DNA of 64,000 nt from Nereocystis luetkeana (lineage: Eukaryota; Sar; Phaeophyceae; Laminariales; Laminariaceae): the NCBI GenBank assembly GCA_031213475.1, contig JARUPZ010000007.1:6505586-6569585 (forward strand). The letters are read 5' to 3'. The translations under genes and the position numbers were made by a program. The notes below the pieces were generated by a model. The model saw nothing but the letters and a program-made list of their open reading frames with translations, made no database searches and was not told where the DNA came from. Within the stretch, counting starts at the first letter, position 1. Each line of letters begins with the position of its first letter. Shown in pieces: positions 21,048-32,181 of this stretch.

Positions 21048-21976
21048 GTCAGACGCGGGTCAAAGTCCAATCTATTTCCTCCCGACTTCGTGTGTTTCAG
21101 AGGCTAGTTCTAGGAGTGTGATCGCCGGTGGTATACGAGTCCCTTTTCCGGTTGATGATCTACACAGAGACTCCTCTTAACTGCTGGCAGCTGAGATCGA
21201 GTGTGGATAGTTATAATACATACCTGCTGTCGCTCGGCCCGGCCTGTAAACCAATCCGCTTTTTTTTGGTCGATTATATCTCGGAATTTAGCAACCCCCG
21301 TTCGTACCCAGCCAGTACCCAGTGTTTGCCAAGTGAGGTGATTGCGTCGCTGCGCTTGTTGATTAAGAATTTTCCTTCGATGGGAAAGGCAGCCCGTTCT
21401 TTTCCGCAACCTGCGGCCTGTGAAGTCCCGCCGCCATACTACTTTGGTACTGGTACTACAGACAGCAGTAGTAGTACAGCCAGAAAAGCAGTACCTGGTA
21501 GTCTACTGCAGTAGTTGTCAGTCTGTACATCAGGAGAGAGATATGGTGCATGCATGTATTATGACGTGGCTCGAGATCCCTCGTCCCGGGCTCGTAGGTG
21601 GGCCGAACTGGGTTGGGTTCGCATCCTGCTGTTTTTTTCTCCTTATTATTATTACCATGTTGTCAAGCCTCTCGTCTCTCGTACTATACGAGTGTACTCG
21701 CGAACCTGACCTGAGGTCATGAAGCAAGGTCATACACAAGCACAGCAAGCGTAGCATGCAGCAGACCAGGTTCAACACTACTGTACTACGTATTACTGCT
21801 GTAGCAACAAATTGTACTGCTGTTGACGTACCACTGCTGTTTGACAACTCCTATCCACAGCAGTACGTGGCAGCAGCATGTACTGGTGTAGAAGCTGATA
21901 CCCCGCTGCTGGTACAGCAATATAATTATATTATTATAGTTCGACCAAACATACCAAGCAGGTACTGGCATAAATT
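21048..21976. other. Anonymous intergenic stretch
   Basis: A 128-codon + strand open frame (21128-21514) has ordinary composition but no recognised motif, and its minus strand is also open over 99 codons. TACCTGGTA occurs at 21485. No gene is called. Confidence 0.3.
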
Positions 21977-22084
21977 ATTTACGGGGGGGCATAGTTAACA
22001 GGACCAAATATTGTTAGTAAAAATGGTTAAACATATAGGTTTTTATGTATGCCATCGGTCCTGTTAACTATGGTCCCCCGTAAT
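21977..22084. mobile_element. R2 MITE, full length
   Basis: TTACGGGGGGG and GGTCCCCCGTAA termini with an internal AGGTTTTTATGTAT block. Confidence 0.9.
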
Positions 22085-22274
22085 AATAATAATAGTATTA
22101 ATACTGACTGATGAATGTACTGGTGTGTACACCTGGTATCTCTGTTATACTTTCTGCTGTGTTCGTTGTGGCTGCTTCTGTATGTTCGCGCCCGGTCTCC
22201 GTTTCTATCCCTCTGTGGTTTTGTTGTTGATGTTGCTGCTGCTGCTTTATATCCTCTCGTCGTTGCTGCTGCGC

Positions 22275-22307
<33 letters not shown>

Positions 22308-22897
22308 CCCGGCGGCTTGCTTTTCTCTGTGTTGATGTTTGATGTTTGCTACTGTTTGCTGCTGTGTTGCTGGTGTTTGCTGCTGTTGCTGCTGCTGACG
22401 CCGCTACCCGCTTGCTACTGACTAATAATACACGAGGTACACACATGAGAACATTTGGAGACACCAGCAGTGCAGTACTCGTACACGAATTAGATAACAC
22501 CTGTACTCCACCAACCCAATGCTGTTCGCCGCTTGTTCCATTCGCGACTGACTTCGGGCACGACGCTGAAGCGTAGCATACGTGTAGCAGGTAGTTCACT
22601 CATTGCTGTTACTGCTGTTTCTCTCCTGCCGCCTGCAGCAAGCTTGTTTTGTGCGTCACACCGGTAGCGGTACCTGGTGCTGCTGCTGTACTGGCAACGG
22701 CAGTAGTAATACCTCTTGCAGCAACCTCAACACCTCAATGGAGCGCTGTACTTGCTCACTCGTTTCCACCTTCAATATGTAGTTGCTACGTACCAGGTAT
22801 TACTACGCAGCACGGAAATAAATAATAGGGTCACTATTAATATTTGGATAATAATATCAGTAATATGAATGCCAAACGGTCCTTATATTTCCGTATT
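22085..22897. other. Intergenic stretch with a (GCT)n tract
   Basis: A GCT/GTT-rich microsatellite region at 22228-22395 accounts for all the open frames. No gene supported. TACCAGGTA at 22791. Confidence 0.45.
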
Positions 22898-23000
22898 AAC
22901 CCCTTTCAAGACCGCAGTCCCGTTTTGGGGACAAACTACGTTATAATTTTGAGTTTTTTGTCCACACAATCACACAATACGAGAGTGCGGTGCTAAAGGG
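22898..23000. mobile_element. R1 foldback MITE, rearranged
   Basis: The left arm is intact (ACCGCAGTCCCGTTTTGGGG). The loop carries CGTTATA, and the right arm is interrupted by ACACAATCACACAATACGA before GTGCGGTGCTAAAGGG. Confidence 0.75.
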
Positions 23001-23328
23001 TCCAACCCCAAATATACCGGATACATATACATCAAGTAATATACCGGATACATCAAGTATCATACCCGCGGCAGAAAGCTGAACACGAGCTATATGCAAG
23101 AACAGAAGAAAGAGACCCCGAACATATACCAGCTATCTACTGCACAAACAGTAACTGCTGTCGTAGCCACCCGGTATACTTGTAGACTGCAAGGCTCTCT
23201 AGGTACGCCAGTGTTACGGGTAGGGGGTGCAATATTTACATGGTACAGCATACGGCAGCAGTACCTTGTAGAACGGTTAGCTGCACGGACTAATACGAAA
23301 CAAAGCATGGAATTTGTTCCTACGTACT

Positions 23329-23420
23329 ACGAATGTGTGTGTTCTTTCTACCCGTCGACACCTAGCACAACCAGTGTCCGCGCGGATTCTTCATCCTGAA
23401 GAGATACAACAAGCTCTGTG
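23329..23420 (+). repeat. R3 dispersed repeat, fragment
   Basis: Only the (GT)n-proximal third is present (TTCTTTCTACCCGTCGACA...). The rest is lost. Confidence 0.65.
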
Positions 23421-23615
23421 TTCACAAAGCTACGCCACATCAATGTGTGTGTGTTTTCACAATATTTATGAGTCATGGTAATCCAGGTTTCACTCAAACA
23501 GATAAGAGTAATAACGAATAAAAAAGAGTAGACAATGCGATGCCATGCTCATCGTACTGGATACGACAGGCACGACATATTGTGTTTTCAGCATTATTAG
23601 ACATACCTGGTACAC

Positions 23616-23866
23616 CTTTCACTATTTCATAGATCGCGTATGTCGTGCCTGTCGTATCTAGTATGATGACATGGCTTTGCATTGCCCACTGCAGTGCACA
23701 CTGCACACGTGGCAACGTAGTATCTCTGTGGCGTAGCTTTGTGACCACAGAACTTGTATCTCTTCTAGGATTGAAGAATCGGCACGGACACTGGTTGTGC
23801 TGGATGTCGACGGGTAGAAAGAACGGTTTAATGTGAAGAACACACACACACACACACACACACATT
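23616..23866 (-). repeat. R3 dispersed repeat, truncated copy
   Basis: Lacks the pyrimidine-rich end. A stray piece of the same family, GATACGACAGGCACGACATA, sits just before at 23560. The (CA)n end at 23840-23866 is the longest in the window. Confidence 0.8.
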
Positions 23867-24244
23867 ATACAACAGACTGAAGCCTGGTTATGGCCATCAT
23901 CGTCATGATGCACTCCCTTCTTTGGGACCCAAGTAACTAGCATGGTGCCACCTGGGCAACTTTGCGTGTCTGTATGCTCCAGTGCCTGCGTTCGTATTTT
24001 CTTTCCCCCCCGCCCGTGATTATCGCTTTTTTGTCCCCTCTTTTTTTCATCTTTCTTTCATTCCTGTTTGTACCTCTTTGTGTCTGTGTTAGTATGGTCC
24101 GTTTTGCCTTTTTTGCGTTTTGCTACCTGCTTCTGTTTTTGTTTTGTTTTTGTTTTTTGCTTCGCTTCATCTTCTTTTTTAGGTTTTTGTCTGGTATTAA
24201 TAGTCTCCTTTTTGCTTCCCTTGTGTCCGCAGTGGTGGAGTGCG
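23867..24244. other. T-rich intergenic stretch
   Basis: Pyrimidine-rich DNA giving Phe/Leu/Cys-rich open frames. No gene supported. Confidence 0.4.
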
Positions 24245-24380
24245 TGTGCTTGTTTTTTGTTTTTGCCTCTGTTTTACTACCGAGGTATTTCTTCCACTCC
24301 AGAGTTATTGGAGCCTGTCCTGCGACCACGGACTGCATTGTATTGTGAGTTAATGTGAGAACAACAACAACAACAACATG
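24245..24380 (+). repeat. (CAA)n-tailed repeat, longest copy
   Basis: Shares CTACCGAGGTATTTCTTCCA...GAGCCTGTCCTGCGACC with the reverse copy at 50733-50860 and ends in (CAA)5. The sequence continues past the short copy at 20153 on the 5' side, so truncation is from the 5' end. Confidence 0.75.
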
Positions 24381-24675
24381 ATAGGAACTGATCGAGAGGC
24401 GCTGGAAGAGAGAATAAGCGAATACAATAGGGAACAAACAAAAAGGCGAAGAAACAGGAGAAAGAAGAAAAGAAAAAAAAGAGCCCAGCAGTGTCGTGCC
24501 TTGCCCCCGAAGATGCGACAGACGCTACAAACCACACCAAGAAACAATGCACCAAAAGTACGCAGAGTACAACGCGTGGAGCAGTATTAATATTAATAGT
24601 AAATAACTCAACTCAAGTACCAGGGAAACAACGGAAGGGAAGCGCGGGGAAACCGAAGCACAGCAAAATCACCTC

Positions 24676-25000
24676 GACTTGAGTTAATGTGAGAGCAACA
24701 ACAAAACAACAACGAAAACACCCTCCAGGCATCCGCAGCAGTCAGTTTGTGCTACGTGGCTACGGCTATTATATAGCATAGACAGGCTCTACTGCTGTTA
24801 TTTATGATAGTCGGTCGGTACCTTGCATCGAGTATGTACCCTGTCTGCCATCTTCTTCCTGCTTTCGTCCACGTTTATACCGCGGTTTCCCTACGACCAT
24901 CCCCCCCCCCTTCCCCATTCCCTTTTTGACACCACACATATAACGGATGTGTGGCCGCTTCCTACTGATACTCAACTTCGCCTCTCTTCGTGCCGAACAC
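24676..25000 (-). pseudogene. L2b LINE 3' end, decayed, minus strand
   Basis: Read on the minus strand, it matches the last ~50 codons and 3' UTR of the LINE fragments at 16605 and 33273 (tail GRKQEEDGRQ against ESRKEMADRV). It shares the outer block CACCCTCCAGGCA...CCGCAGCAGT with the copy at 32860. An extra ATCGAGTATG is seen inside the CCTTGC-TACCCTGTCTGCC block. Confidence 0.6.
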
Positions 25001-25149
25001 GAAAGACAAGACAAGCTGCTGCTTACGCAGTCTGCATGCCAGGTACCAGGTATACTGCTACCAAGGTACAGTATATAGTAGTACGTACCTGGTATATAGA
25101 CTGCATGCACTCCGTTGTGGTTTCATGTGGTGTACAAGGTGCTACGTAT

Positions 25150-25235
25150 CCCCTTTAGTACCGTAGTCCCGTTTTGGGGACAAACTACTTGAAATTTGAC
25201 TGGTTTGTCCCCAAAACGGGACTGCGGTTCTAAAA
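25150..25235. mobile_element. R1 foldback MITE
   Basis: Arms TTTAGTACCGTAGTCCCG and CGGGACTGCGGTTCTAAA are near-perfect inverted repeats around a GAAATTTGACTGG loop. Confidence 0.9.
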
Positions 25236-25385
25236 TTTATACCGCCTCACCAGTATGCTGCATAACAGCGAGTATGGACAGAAACAACCAACCGGTATGG
25301 GCTCGTGACGGTACCACTAGTAGTTAATTGGGACCCCGAGATACAGAGCGACTACGATTCAAGCACTATTACAGTTAGTAGTCAA

Positions 25386-25617
25386 ATTCGGAGAGCTTTT
25401 TGTCCAAATTTTCGACACTTTTTTCGCGCAATTTTTCAATCTTCCATATTTTCCTGGGTTTTTTTTTCCAAATATTGGAATGTTAACGAACTTCATATTT
25501 TTGCTTCCGGAGAATTTCACGAATAGTGACAGAACGCCTCCGTATATTGATATACATATCTCCAATTATTTCCAAACTTTGGAAATTTAGGAAAACGCTC
25601 TCCGATAAAGAATGAGC
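25386..25617 (+). mobile_element. R5 Harbinger-type MITE
   Basis: A ~235 bp AT-rich element matching 40775-41023 (inverted) and 41260-41495. Right terminus CTCTCCGATAAAGAATGAGC followed by TAATAA. The left terminus is eroded. See 41260 for the target-site evidence. Confidence 0.8.
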
Positions 25618-25884
25618 TAATAATAACTTTGTCTGGTGTTGTCAACTACTCTGTCTATGATTTTATTAATATTTGTATTAGTAGCCGTGTGAGCGCCGAG
25701 CAGCACCGGTGAGACACATGCTGCGCCCCGTGCCCTACGTACGACTCGTTCGTTGCCTTGTTACTCGTAGGACACCAGTGTATGTAGTTCCCTGACCCTG
25801 ATTCATGCACGCGGTGGCCGTTGCTGTAATCGTGACGTAATTATTAAATTGGTTCCCCCTCTGAAGCCTCAAGAGGGTTATTGA
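25618..25884. other. Anonymous intergenic stretch
   Basis: No gene or repeat that I can match elsewhere in the window. Confidence 0.3.
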
Positions 25885-26013
25885 TATTACGGGGGACCAT
25901 ACAGTAGTAAATAGGACCTACGGTTCATACAAAAACCTACATATTTCGATAATTTTACTTACAATATTTGGTCCTACCAGGTACCAGGGTATTTGTTATG
26001 GTCTCCCGTGAAA
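25885..26013. mobile_element. R2 MITE carrying two TA-bounded insertions
   Basis: Compared with other R2 copies, it has CAGTA inserted after CCATA at about 25902. It also has CCAGGTACCAGGGTA inserted after CCTA at about 25977. In both cases TA borders the insertion on each side. The outer termini are TTACGGGGGACC and a mutated GGTCTCCCGTGAA. Confidence 0.85.
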
Positions 26014-26333
26014 TTGCAGTACAAACAGCAGCAGTGTATTCGTATGAATAATAGCCGACGAATTAGAAAGAATCCCGCAGCAAAGTTATCTACTTCTGTG
26101 ATACACGGCCAAACGTGGGGCGGTAGTCCCGCGGCAAGTTATCTCTTTCTGTGATTTGGGTGTAGAGACAGACCGAGTTGGGTTTATTTTGGGTGGCGTC
26201 ACCACCACCACCACACCCTCGGGTTTCAGTTCAGCATCTATTTGATCAATTATTAATAGTAGGTGGTAATCTCAGAGTGCCCCCCAGGAGCCTGTAGAGG
26301 GCAAATATTTCAGGAGGCGGCACTTGCACCCCG

Positions 26334-26480
26334 TGACAGACTGCAACTTTGCCTTGACATGCGTTGACTGACATCAAACTACTAGGTTTTGGTCTGGAAC
26401 ACTCGGCCCTACTCCCTCACAGCGCACGTTTTGCGTTGCTTGACGTGTCTCCTGACATATTTGGCATAGAGTTGCTCCCC
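26334..26480 (+). repeat. R9 dispersed repeat
   Basis: Shares ACTGCAACTTTGCCTTGACA...GACTGACATCAA...ACTAGGTTTTGG...CTGACATATTTGGC with 46236-46385 at roughly 80 percent by eye. Ends not defined; class unknown. Confidence 0.7.
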
Positions 26481-26499
26481 GGCCTCAAAATTTGGAACC

Positions 26500-26800
26500 G
26501 GGTACCCGACCGGGTGGGGGGCGGTTGAGACGGAACCGGAACCGGGTACCCGGGTCCCGGCAGACACGGGTACCCGGGTACCCGGGTTACCATACACTAT
26601 ATGCTCCCCTTTTAGCGTTTGAGCGGCGGCGGATGAGGCAGGCACGGGTATCTGGGTACCCGTGTACCCGAGTACCCGGGTTACCATACACTATTCGCTC
26701 CCCTTTTTGCGTTTGAGCGGCGGCGTGGTAAGGCGGACACGGTTACCCGGGCACCACTGTTACCGTACACTATTTGCTCCCCTTGTAGCTTTGGAGCGGC
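26500..26800. repeat. GGGTACCCGGG minisatellite
   Basis: About three ~105 bp units, each with a GGGTACCCGGGTACC-type core, TTACCATACACTAT, GCTCCCCTTTT and GCGTTTGAGCGGCGGCG. Related GGGTACC and GGTTCCGG pieces continue at 26945-27025. Overlapping KpnI/SmaI-like palindromes make it highly self-complementary. Confidence 0.85.
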
Positions 26801-27310
26801 GGCGTGGTTGGCAAGGCAGGTATTAATAGGGGGATTCTCTATTCTCGGTCTGTAGTCTGCAGGGGCGAGAGGCGAGAGGCACAGCCGCTGGAGTGTAAAT
26901 CAACGTATACCCCAGTCTTGTGGCCTCCGTATAGCACAATTGACGGGCACCCGGGGTACATATACCCGCGGTTCCTTGAGTTGGACCGGGACGGTTCCGG
27001 TTCCGACGGTTCCGGGTACCCGGTTCTCAGTCAGACGGGATACAACTCTAATTTGGCAGAGGATGGCCGTGAAGGATTATAGTGGTACTGTCTATAAAAT
27101 AGGGGGTAGGACCTGGCATCCACACTACTACTGGAAAATAAAATGAACATATTAACCGAAGGCTCAGTTTTTTTTGGGGGACGCTCGGAAAGTCGAAAAT
27201 TGGATTAATAAATTTTTCTCGGGGGCGAGCGCTACAGAAGTATATCGTACTGCTGTATACCGTGGCCTCTGCTCAAGGTTGTTCAAGGATGGCGTCACAA
27301 CAACGCTCCT

Positions 27311-27400
27311 TACCCTTTTCAGAGCTGCAGTCCCGTGTTGGGGACAAACCACTCAAATCCTAAGTAAGTTGTCCCCAAAACGGGACTGCGCTTCTAAAAA
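27311..27400. mobile_element. R1 foldback MITE
   Basis: Arms GCTGCAGTCCCGTGTTGGGG and CCCCAAAACGGGACTGCGCT with a CCACTCAAATCCTAAGTAAG loop. Confidence 0.85.
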
Positions 27401-28348
27401 GGTCAAGGCTTTGAATATGGCAATATGGGCGGTAGTATTAGGGCCGTTTAGACATCAATAAGAAGATCAAGCGGTTCTTATATATATATATATATATCCC
27501 CCGAGTGGTACACCAAGTAGGCGTTTCTCGTGGGCGGGCCCATATTGTTTTTTTGCGATGAATACTGCCGTACAGCAGCACCTCAGTAGTAGTGCACGCA
27601 TCCGCCTGGTATGATGTAAGATATGCTGCTGTGGTACAGTAGGTCAGAGCCGGCATATAGAACGAATAGAATAGGGCACGCGCACGCTCTTTTTTACGAT
27701 GTTGACTACCCTTGGTATTAGATATTAACATCACTACGTGTTGCTGCTGTTGTTTGGCTGTTGCCCGAGCAAGTGAGTGCGGCCTGCCTGTGTGTGCCCT
27801 CTGCATCGACTGTCCACATACGTTCTCCGCAAGCAGCAGTATACAGAACCCCGCTATATGTTACATTCAAAAACGTCAATTTAGCGTCGAAGCTCAGTCA
27901 ATATATGTGTGTGTGCGTGTGTGTGTGCACACTCGCTACGAATAATAACTTGTGGTACAGCTTCGTATTTCCTCATGCTCTCGTTGTAAACCGTTTTATA
28001 TCTTAAAGGGGCAGTTTCTTGTTTATTTGGGTCCTCGTCAACCGCCAGTTTCTTGACCTCAATGATCTTTTCTCGCTGGTTCTGAATTCTATAATATGAC
28101 TCTCATGTTCCGCGAGAAACATCCTTTATGTTTTGTACCAGATACATATTATATGATACGAGTAGTCACGGACTTGTCCCTTGAATTTTGTATAGCGCTG
28201 ATACCTACAGATTACTCCCCCATCGACAACGATGTTGAGAACGCACGACGTGATGATGATGATGATGATGGTGTCACATTATTTCACCCGTTCGAAACTC
28301 ATTTCCCTGAAATATAGGCCGTGTTCACAAACAGCCTGAAAAAAGCTG
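27401..28348. other. Anonymous intergenic stretch
   Basis: Contains (TA)n at 27480-27497 and (GATGAT)n at 28252. Open frames are short and unrecognised. Confidence 0.3.
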
Positions 28349-28700
28349 GACTGTTCGCGGGTCATGACCGGACCCGTGGGTCGAGTCTAGAGGTGCTCGA
28401 AGTTACACGGGTCGGATCGGGTTTGGCCTGGTCATGAGGTTTTCAAATCTCGGCTCGGGTCGGATTGGATCAAGAGGCTTTTAAATCTCACGGGTCAGGT
28501 CGGATCGGGTCGGGTCAAAAGTTTTCAAATCTCACGAGCCGGGTCGGATCGGGTCTAATCAGGAGGTGTTTGCAAATCTCACGGTCGGGTCGGGTCACAA
28601 CGCGCGAGAAGCGAATCACTCGCGGGTCGGACCAGCATGACGCGCGGGCTGTTTTCCTCTGACCCACGGGTTGGACCCGCGGACCCGACACAAAAAAGCT
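28349..28700. repeat. GGGTCGG-rich inverted-end repeat, left unit
   Basis: Starts CTGTTCGCGGGTCATGACC and ends GGACCCGCGGACCCGACAC...AAGCTGTCC. The interior is a loose ~45 bp tandem of CTCACGGGTCGGATCGGGTC with AGGTTTTCAAATCT. Similar ends and interior recur at 28880-29300 and 60562-60756. Confidence 0.7.
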
Positions 28701-28879
28701 GTCCGCTTTCCGCCCAAAGGCTTCTCTCGTACCAACACTCGAACGACTCAATAGTATTCCGATTCCTTTGGCATCATATTGAAACGTTAGAACACCTGCA
28801 AATCTACAGTATAGACGCATGTCCGCATCCACCCATGCCAACCACAGCCAGGCCACATATCACTGCGGGATATAGAAAT

Positions 28880-29300
28880 GAAGATTCAGTTGTTTTTGAA
28901 GAGCCGACCCACGAGCCGAACCCGTGGGTCGAGATAAATGTTCTCGCGGGTTAAGGTGGCCCAACCCGCGACATGACCCGTATATCACGGGTCAATCGGA
29001 TTCTGGCGGGGTGGGGTCGAGTCAGGAGGTTTTTCGAAATCTCACGGGTCGGCTCGGGTCGGGTCGAGATGTTTTATAGTCTCGCGAGCCGGGTCGGGTC
29101 AAGAGGTTTTCAAATCTCGCGGGTCGGGTCCGGTTGGGTCGGGAGGTTTCGAATATCACGGGTCGGGTCGAGTCGGGTCGGTTCATAACGGTCCCAAAAT
29201 CTCGCGGGTTGGGTAGGGTCAGCTCGAGGCATCTCAATTTTTTCGCGGATCGACCTGACCCGTGAGGTATGACCTGACCCACGGACAGCCCTGAAAAAGA
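28880..29300. repeat. GGGTCGG-rich inverted-end repeat, right unit
   Basis: At least six ~45 bp units of TCGGGTCGGGT with GGTTTTCAAATCTCGCGGG. It ends in TGACCCACGGACAGCCCTG, the inverted form of the GGGCTGTTCGCGGGT end seen in the other copies. Confidence 0.75.
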
Positions 29301-29886
29301 GCGTCCCGACTGAACGAAACAAGCAAGTGCCATGTACAAGGTAATCCCAGGTGCCGCAGTTTTGATACGTGCACCGACCGCAGTATGAAGTACGAGTACG
29401 CAAGGGAACGGTCCTGAAGAGCGTGGAGAACGCTCTTCGCGACTGGTGCTTCAAACTGTGACCCCCATGACTTGCAACTTTGGCCTATTTTCTTGTGTCG
29501 TGTGCGAGTCCCGTTTCTGCTGCTTCTTGTGTGGTTTATTTCATTGTTACATGCACTTTGAGCTCTGGTTCTCAAGTTCGCCACTTCTGTTTCATTTCGC
29601 GGAAGAACGAGCCGCGAACAACTTTCCTTGTTGGAGGGGGCGCCCTCTTCCATCATACCCCGCTGCTGTACGCAGCGAGCGGCACGCATCTGTTCGAAAC
29701 GCTCCCCTCCCCCCCCCCTGTGTTGCAGTTCAAGTGTTGCGGTTGGAGTGCTGAGTGCTGAGGAGTGTTGGTGTTGGAGGTATTGTGTACGAGTTGTCAT
29801 GAGGGGTGCCCTGCAGGCACGGTGCGGGAGGGGGGCGTTTATCGCTTTGTACTCCTCTACCTCTGTGTTTCCATGCTCATCAATAG
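29301..29886. other. Anonymous intergenic stretch
   Basis: Mixed-composition DNA with overlapping open frames in several phases (up to 188 codons on minus). None shows recognisable motifs or consistent splice signals. Confidence 0.3.
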
Positions 29887-29994
29887 ATTACGGGGGGCCA
29901 TAGTAAATAGGACCAAATATTGTTGATAAAAATAGCGAAATATATAGTATTTTATGTGTACCGCAGGTCCTATTTAATATGGTCCTCGGTAATA
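29887..29994. mobile_element. R2 MITE, full length
   Basis: TTACGGGGGGCC left terminus and slightly mutated GGTCCTCGGTAA right terminus, directly followed by TATTAATAG. Confidence 0.85.
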
Positions 29995-30369
29995 TTAATA
30001 GTACGTATTCTCTCTTATCTTCCTTCTCTCGTCAGGCATCTAACTGCAGCAGTATCATCCGTCCACTCTCGGGTAGAATTCGTTGTCTTTGGTGCCTGGG
30101 GATGATGATGATGATGATGATACTGACCTTCAATCGAGCAGTAGTATTTTTAGCTCGCTCTTATATATCACCTGCGTGACTGGCTACTACTATCTATGAA
30201 TAGTGTTGAGACGCGAGACGGGAAAAGCATTATTTGGTCCACTACCGCACGAGACCTTTTGCGTTCGCAGGAGGAGTCGATCTGCAGCAGTAACAGTAGC
30301 AGCAGCAGCAGCAAGAACGACGGCCGGTACTACTTTGTGTTTCGTTTATTTCTGTGTCGGGATTTTAAG

Positions 30370-30444
30370 CGTGAACGCCGCGATCAACACGAACACCGTC
30401 GTCAGGAGGTCGAAGCTGCAGCTGCACCGTCCGTGTCGAAGAGG
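30370..30444 (+). CDS. Possible small exon, unidentified
   Basis: Between an AG acceptor (GGGATTTTAAG) and a GT at 30445, one frame reads VNAAINTNTVVRRSKLQLHR with almost every third base G or C. That is the codon pattern of the LINE and HAD exons here and contrasts with the AT-rich surroundings. No neighbouring exon could be linked, so it is only a composition-based candidate. Confidence 0.25.
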
Positions 30445-30502
30445 GTTTCTTATTACGGTATTGTTAATGATAACACCTGCTTGGTACAATCTTAATTGTT
30501 GA

Positions 30503-31197
30503 AATATACAACAGCAGTTACTACTACAGTAGTGTTGTAAGGACCAAAAGAGGAACGATGTACAGCAGCAGTACACTCCTTCTCACTGCTGTCAAAATGA
30601 AAAACAAACCAGTGTTGGATTTCTGGCCGATATTACGAAAAACACTTTTTTTTCATACATACCTGGTAGTTGTCTTTTTACTCGATTCTACCTACTCGTA
30701 GTATACCCCCCCCCCCCCCTTTCTGAGTGTCGAAAATGGATAGTGGGGTGTCGTTTTTTTTCGTGTAACCCTGGTGTACGTAGGGAGTAGCAAGGCGTTT
30801 CTCACGTGATGCTTTTCGACCGAAGACTAAGACGAGACTACAGCAGTCAGCAGTACTCTGCTTTGCCTGTGTTAATAGTTACTGCCCTTGGTACTCTTCT
30901 TCTGCAGTAGAATTAGCCCCTCGATCGACATCGACGTTGGACGTTGCACGCGATCGATCTGACCTGATGATGATGTGGTCTGGTCGTCTGGTCGTTGATC
31001 ATCTTGATGTAATGATGCGACCGGCTGTTCTATTCTGACTATCACGGCGTACACCATTGTTATCAATGGCATACTGCACCTGGTGCGCACGATCATGTAA
31101 TGGACTGCTGGACTACTCTTATCCGAACAGCTTTTTTGTTTTCTTTTCGCTTGGTTTCATCTCTTGGTTGTTTTTGTTGTTCTGTGTTGCGTGCGTG
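30503..31197. other. Anonymous intergenic stretch
   Basis: No gene recognised; poly(C) at 30707-30719. Confidence 0.3.
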
Positions 31198-31320
31198 TTT
31201 AACCGTTCTTTCCACCCGTCAACATCCAGCACAACCAGTGTCCGTGCCGGTTCTTCAATCCTACCTGGTATAAAGATACGAGCTCTGTGGTTACTATACT
31301 TCGACGCTACCACACAGGCA
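31198..31320 (+). repeat. R3 dispersed repeat, fragment
   Basis: Contains AACCGTTCTTTCCACCCGTC through TCTGTGGTTACTA. Where other copies read CCTAGAAGAGATAC, this one has CCTACCTGGTATAAAGATAC, another case of TACCTGGTA inside a repeat. Confidence 0.75.
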
Positions 31321-31363
31321 CGCACCACTGCTGTACATCGTTATACAGCAGTAAGGGCCATCT

Positions 31364-31452
31364 TAACCCTTTTGAAACCGCAGTCCCGTTTTGGGAACAA
31401 ACCACTCAAATTTCAAGTAGTTTGTCCCCTAAACGGGACTGCAGTCCTAAAT
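31364..31452. mobile_element. R1 foldback MITE
   Basis: Begins TAACCCTTTTGAAACCGCAG and ends CGGGACTGCAGTCCTAAA; the loop is CACTCAAATTTCAAG. Confidence 0.9.
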
Positions 31453-31501
31453 GGAGAAACTCTTTTTTATGATACTCCGCCAATACGTTCTTCGTTTGAT
31501 T

Positions 31502-31506
<5 letters not shown>

Positions 31507-31539
<33 letters not shown>

Positions 31540-31874
31540 CTTTTTTTTTTTCATCCCATTCATTATCTTCGCACATCTTCTTGTCTCTCTCCTTCCAACT
31601 CGTAACTCAGATCCGGGGTCACATAGCAGGCTCTTCTCCCCCCTTCCCGCTACGGTACGTGCCTTCATTTTTTATCGCGAGAAGATTTCAGCCTTTTCTT
31701 CCCTCGTCGACTCGCATCGAATCGTGCCTACCCACGCTGCAAGGCGCTCTCAACAATTGAATCCCTTTTTTTTATTTTTGCAAATAAAGTCAAAGTCCGA
31801 CCCTCCTGGGGCTCGAACCCAGGACTCAAACAAGTAGAATTCGAGGTTAACCACTTGAACCACCGGGGCGACCG
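31507..31874 (-). mobile_element. tRNA-derived SINE (S1), full length
   Basis: On the minus strand it starts CGGTCGCCCCGGTGGTTCAA, with A-box-like TGGTTCAAGTGG and B-box-like GGTTCGAGCCC about 30 bases apart, then the shared body. It ends in a ~45 base A tail (T-run at 31507-31550 on +), longer than in the copy at 3419, suggesting a younger insertion. Confidence 0.85.
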
Positions 31875-32181
31875 GATTTGGATCTGATTGATCGAAAAGT
31901 GAATCATCAATCAGGCACTTTGATACTCCGGAGTATTTGATTCGGAACGAATAAAGACGAATTCGAAAATATGTTTTTTGGGACTTCTTTTGCTCTTCGT
32001 GTTGTTCGAGTCGGGGAGTTTTGCTCTTTCCTGAAACCGAAGCAAGCCACGCAAACTTGAGCCGTGTTGTCGACTGCTTCACAGGTGAGATCCACCATTC
32101 CCGAGAGACGGGGCCACCGGAGCAGCCGCAGCGCGAGGTCCGACGGCCCCTAGCATAGCAGAGTAGACCATCCGCGGGGCC

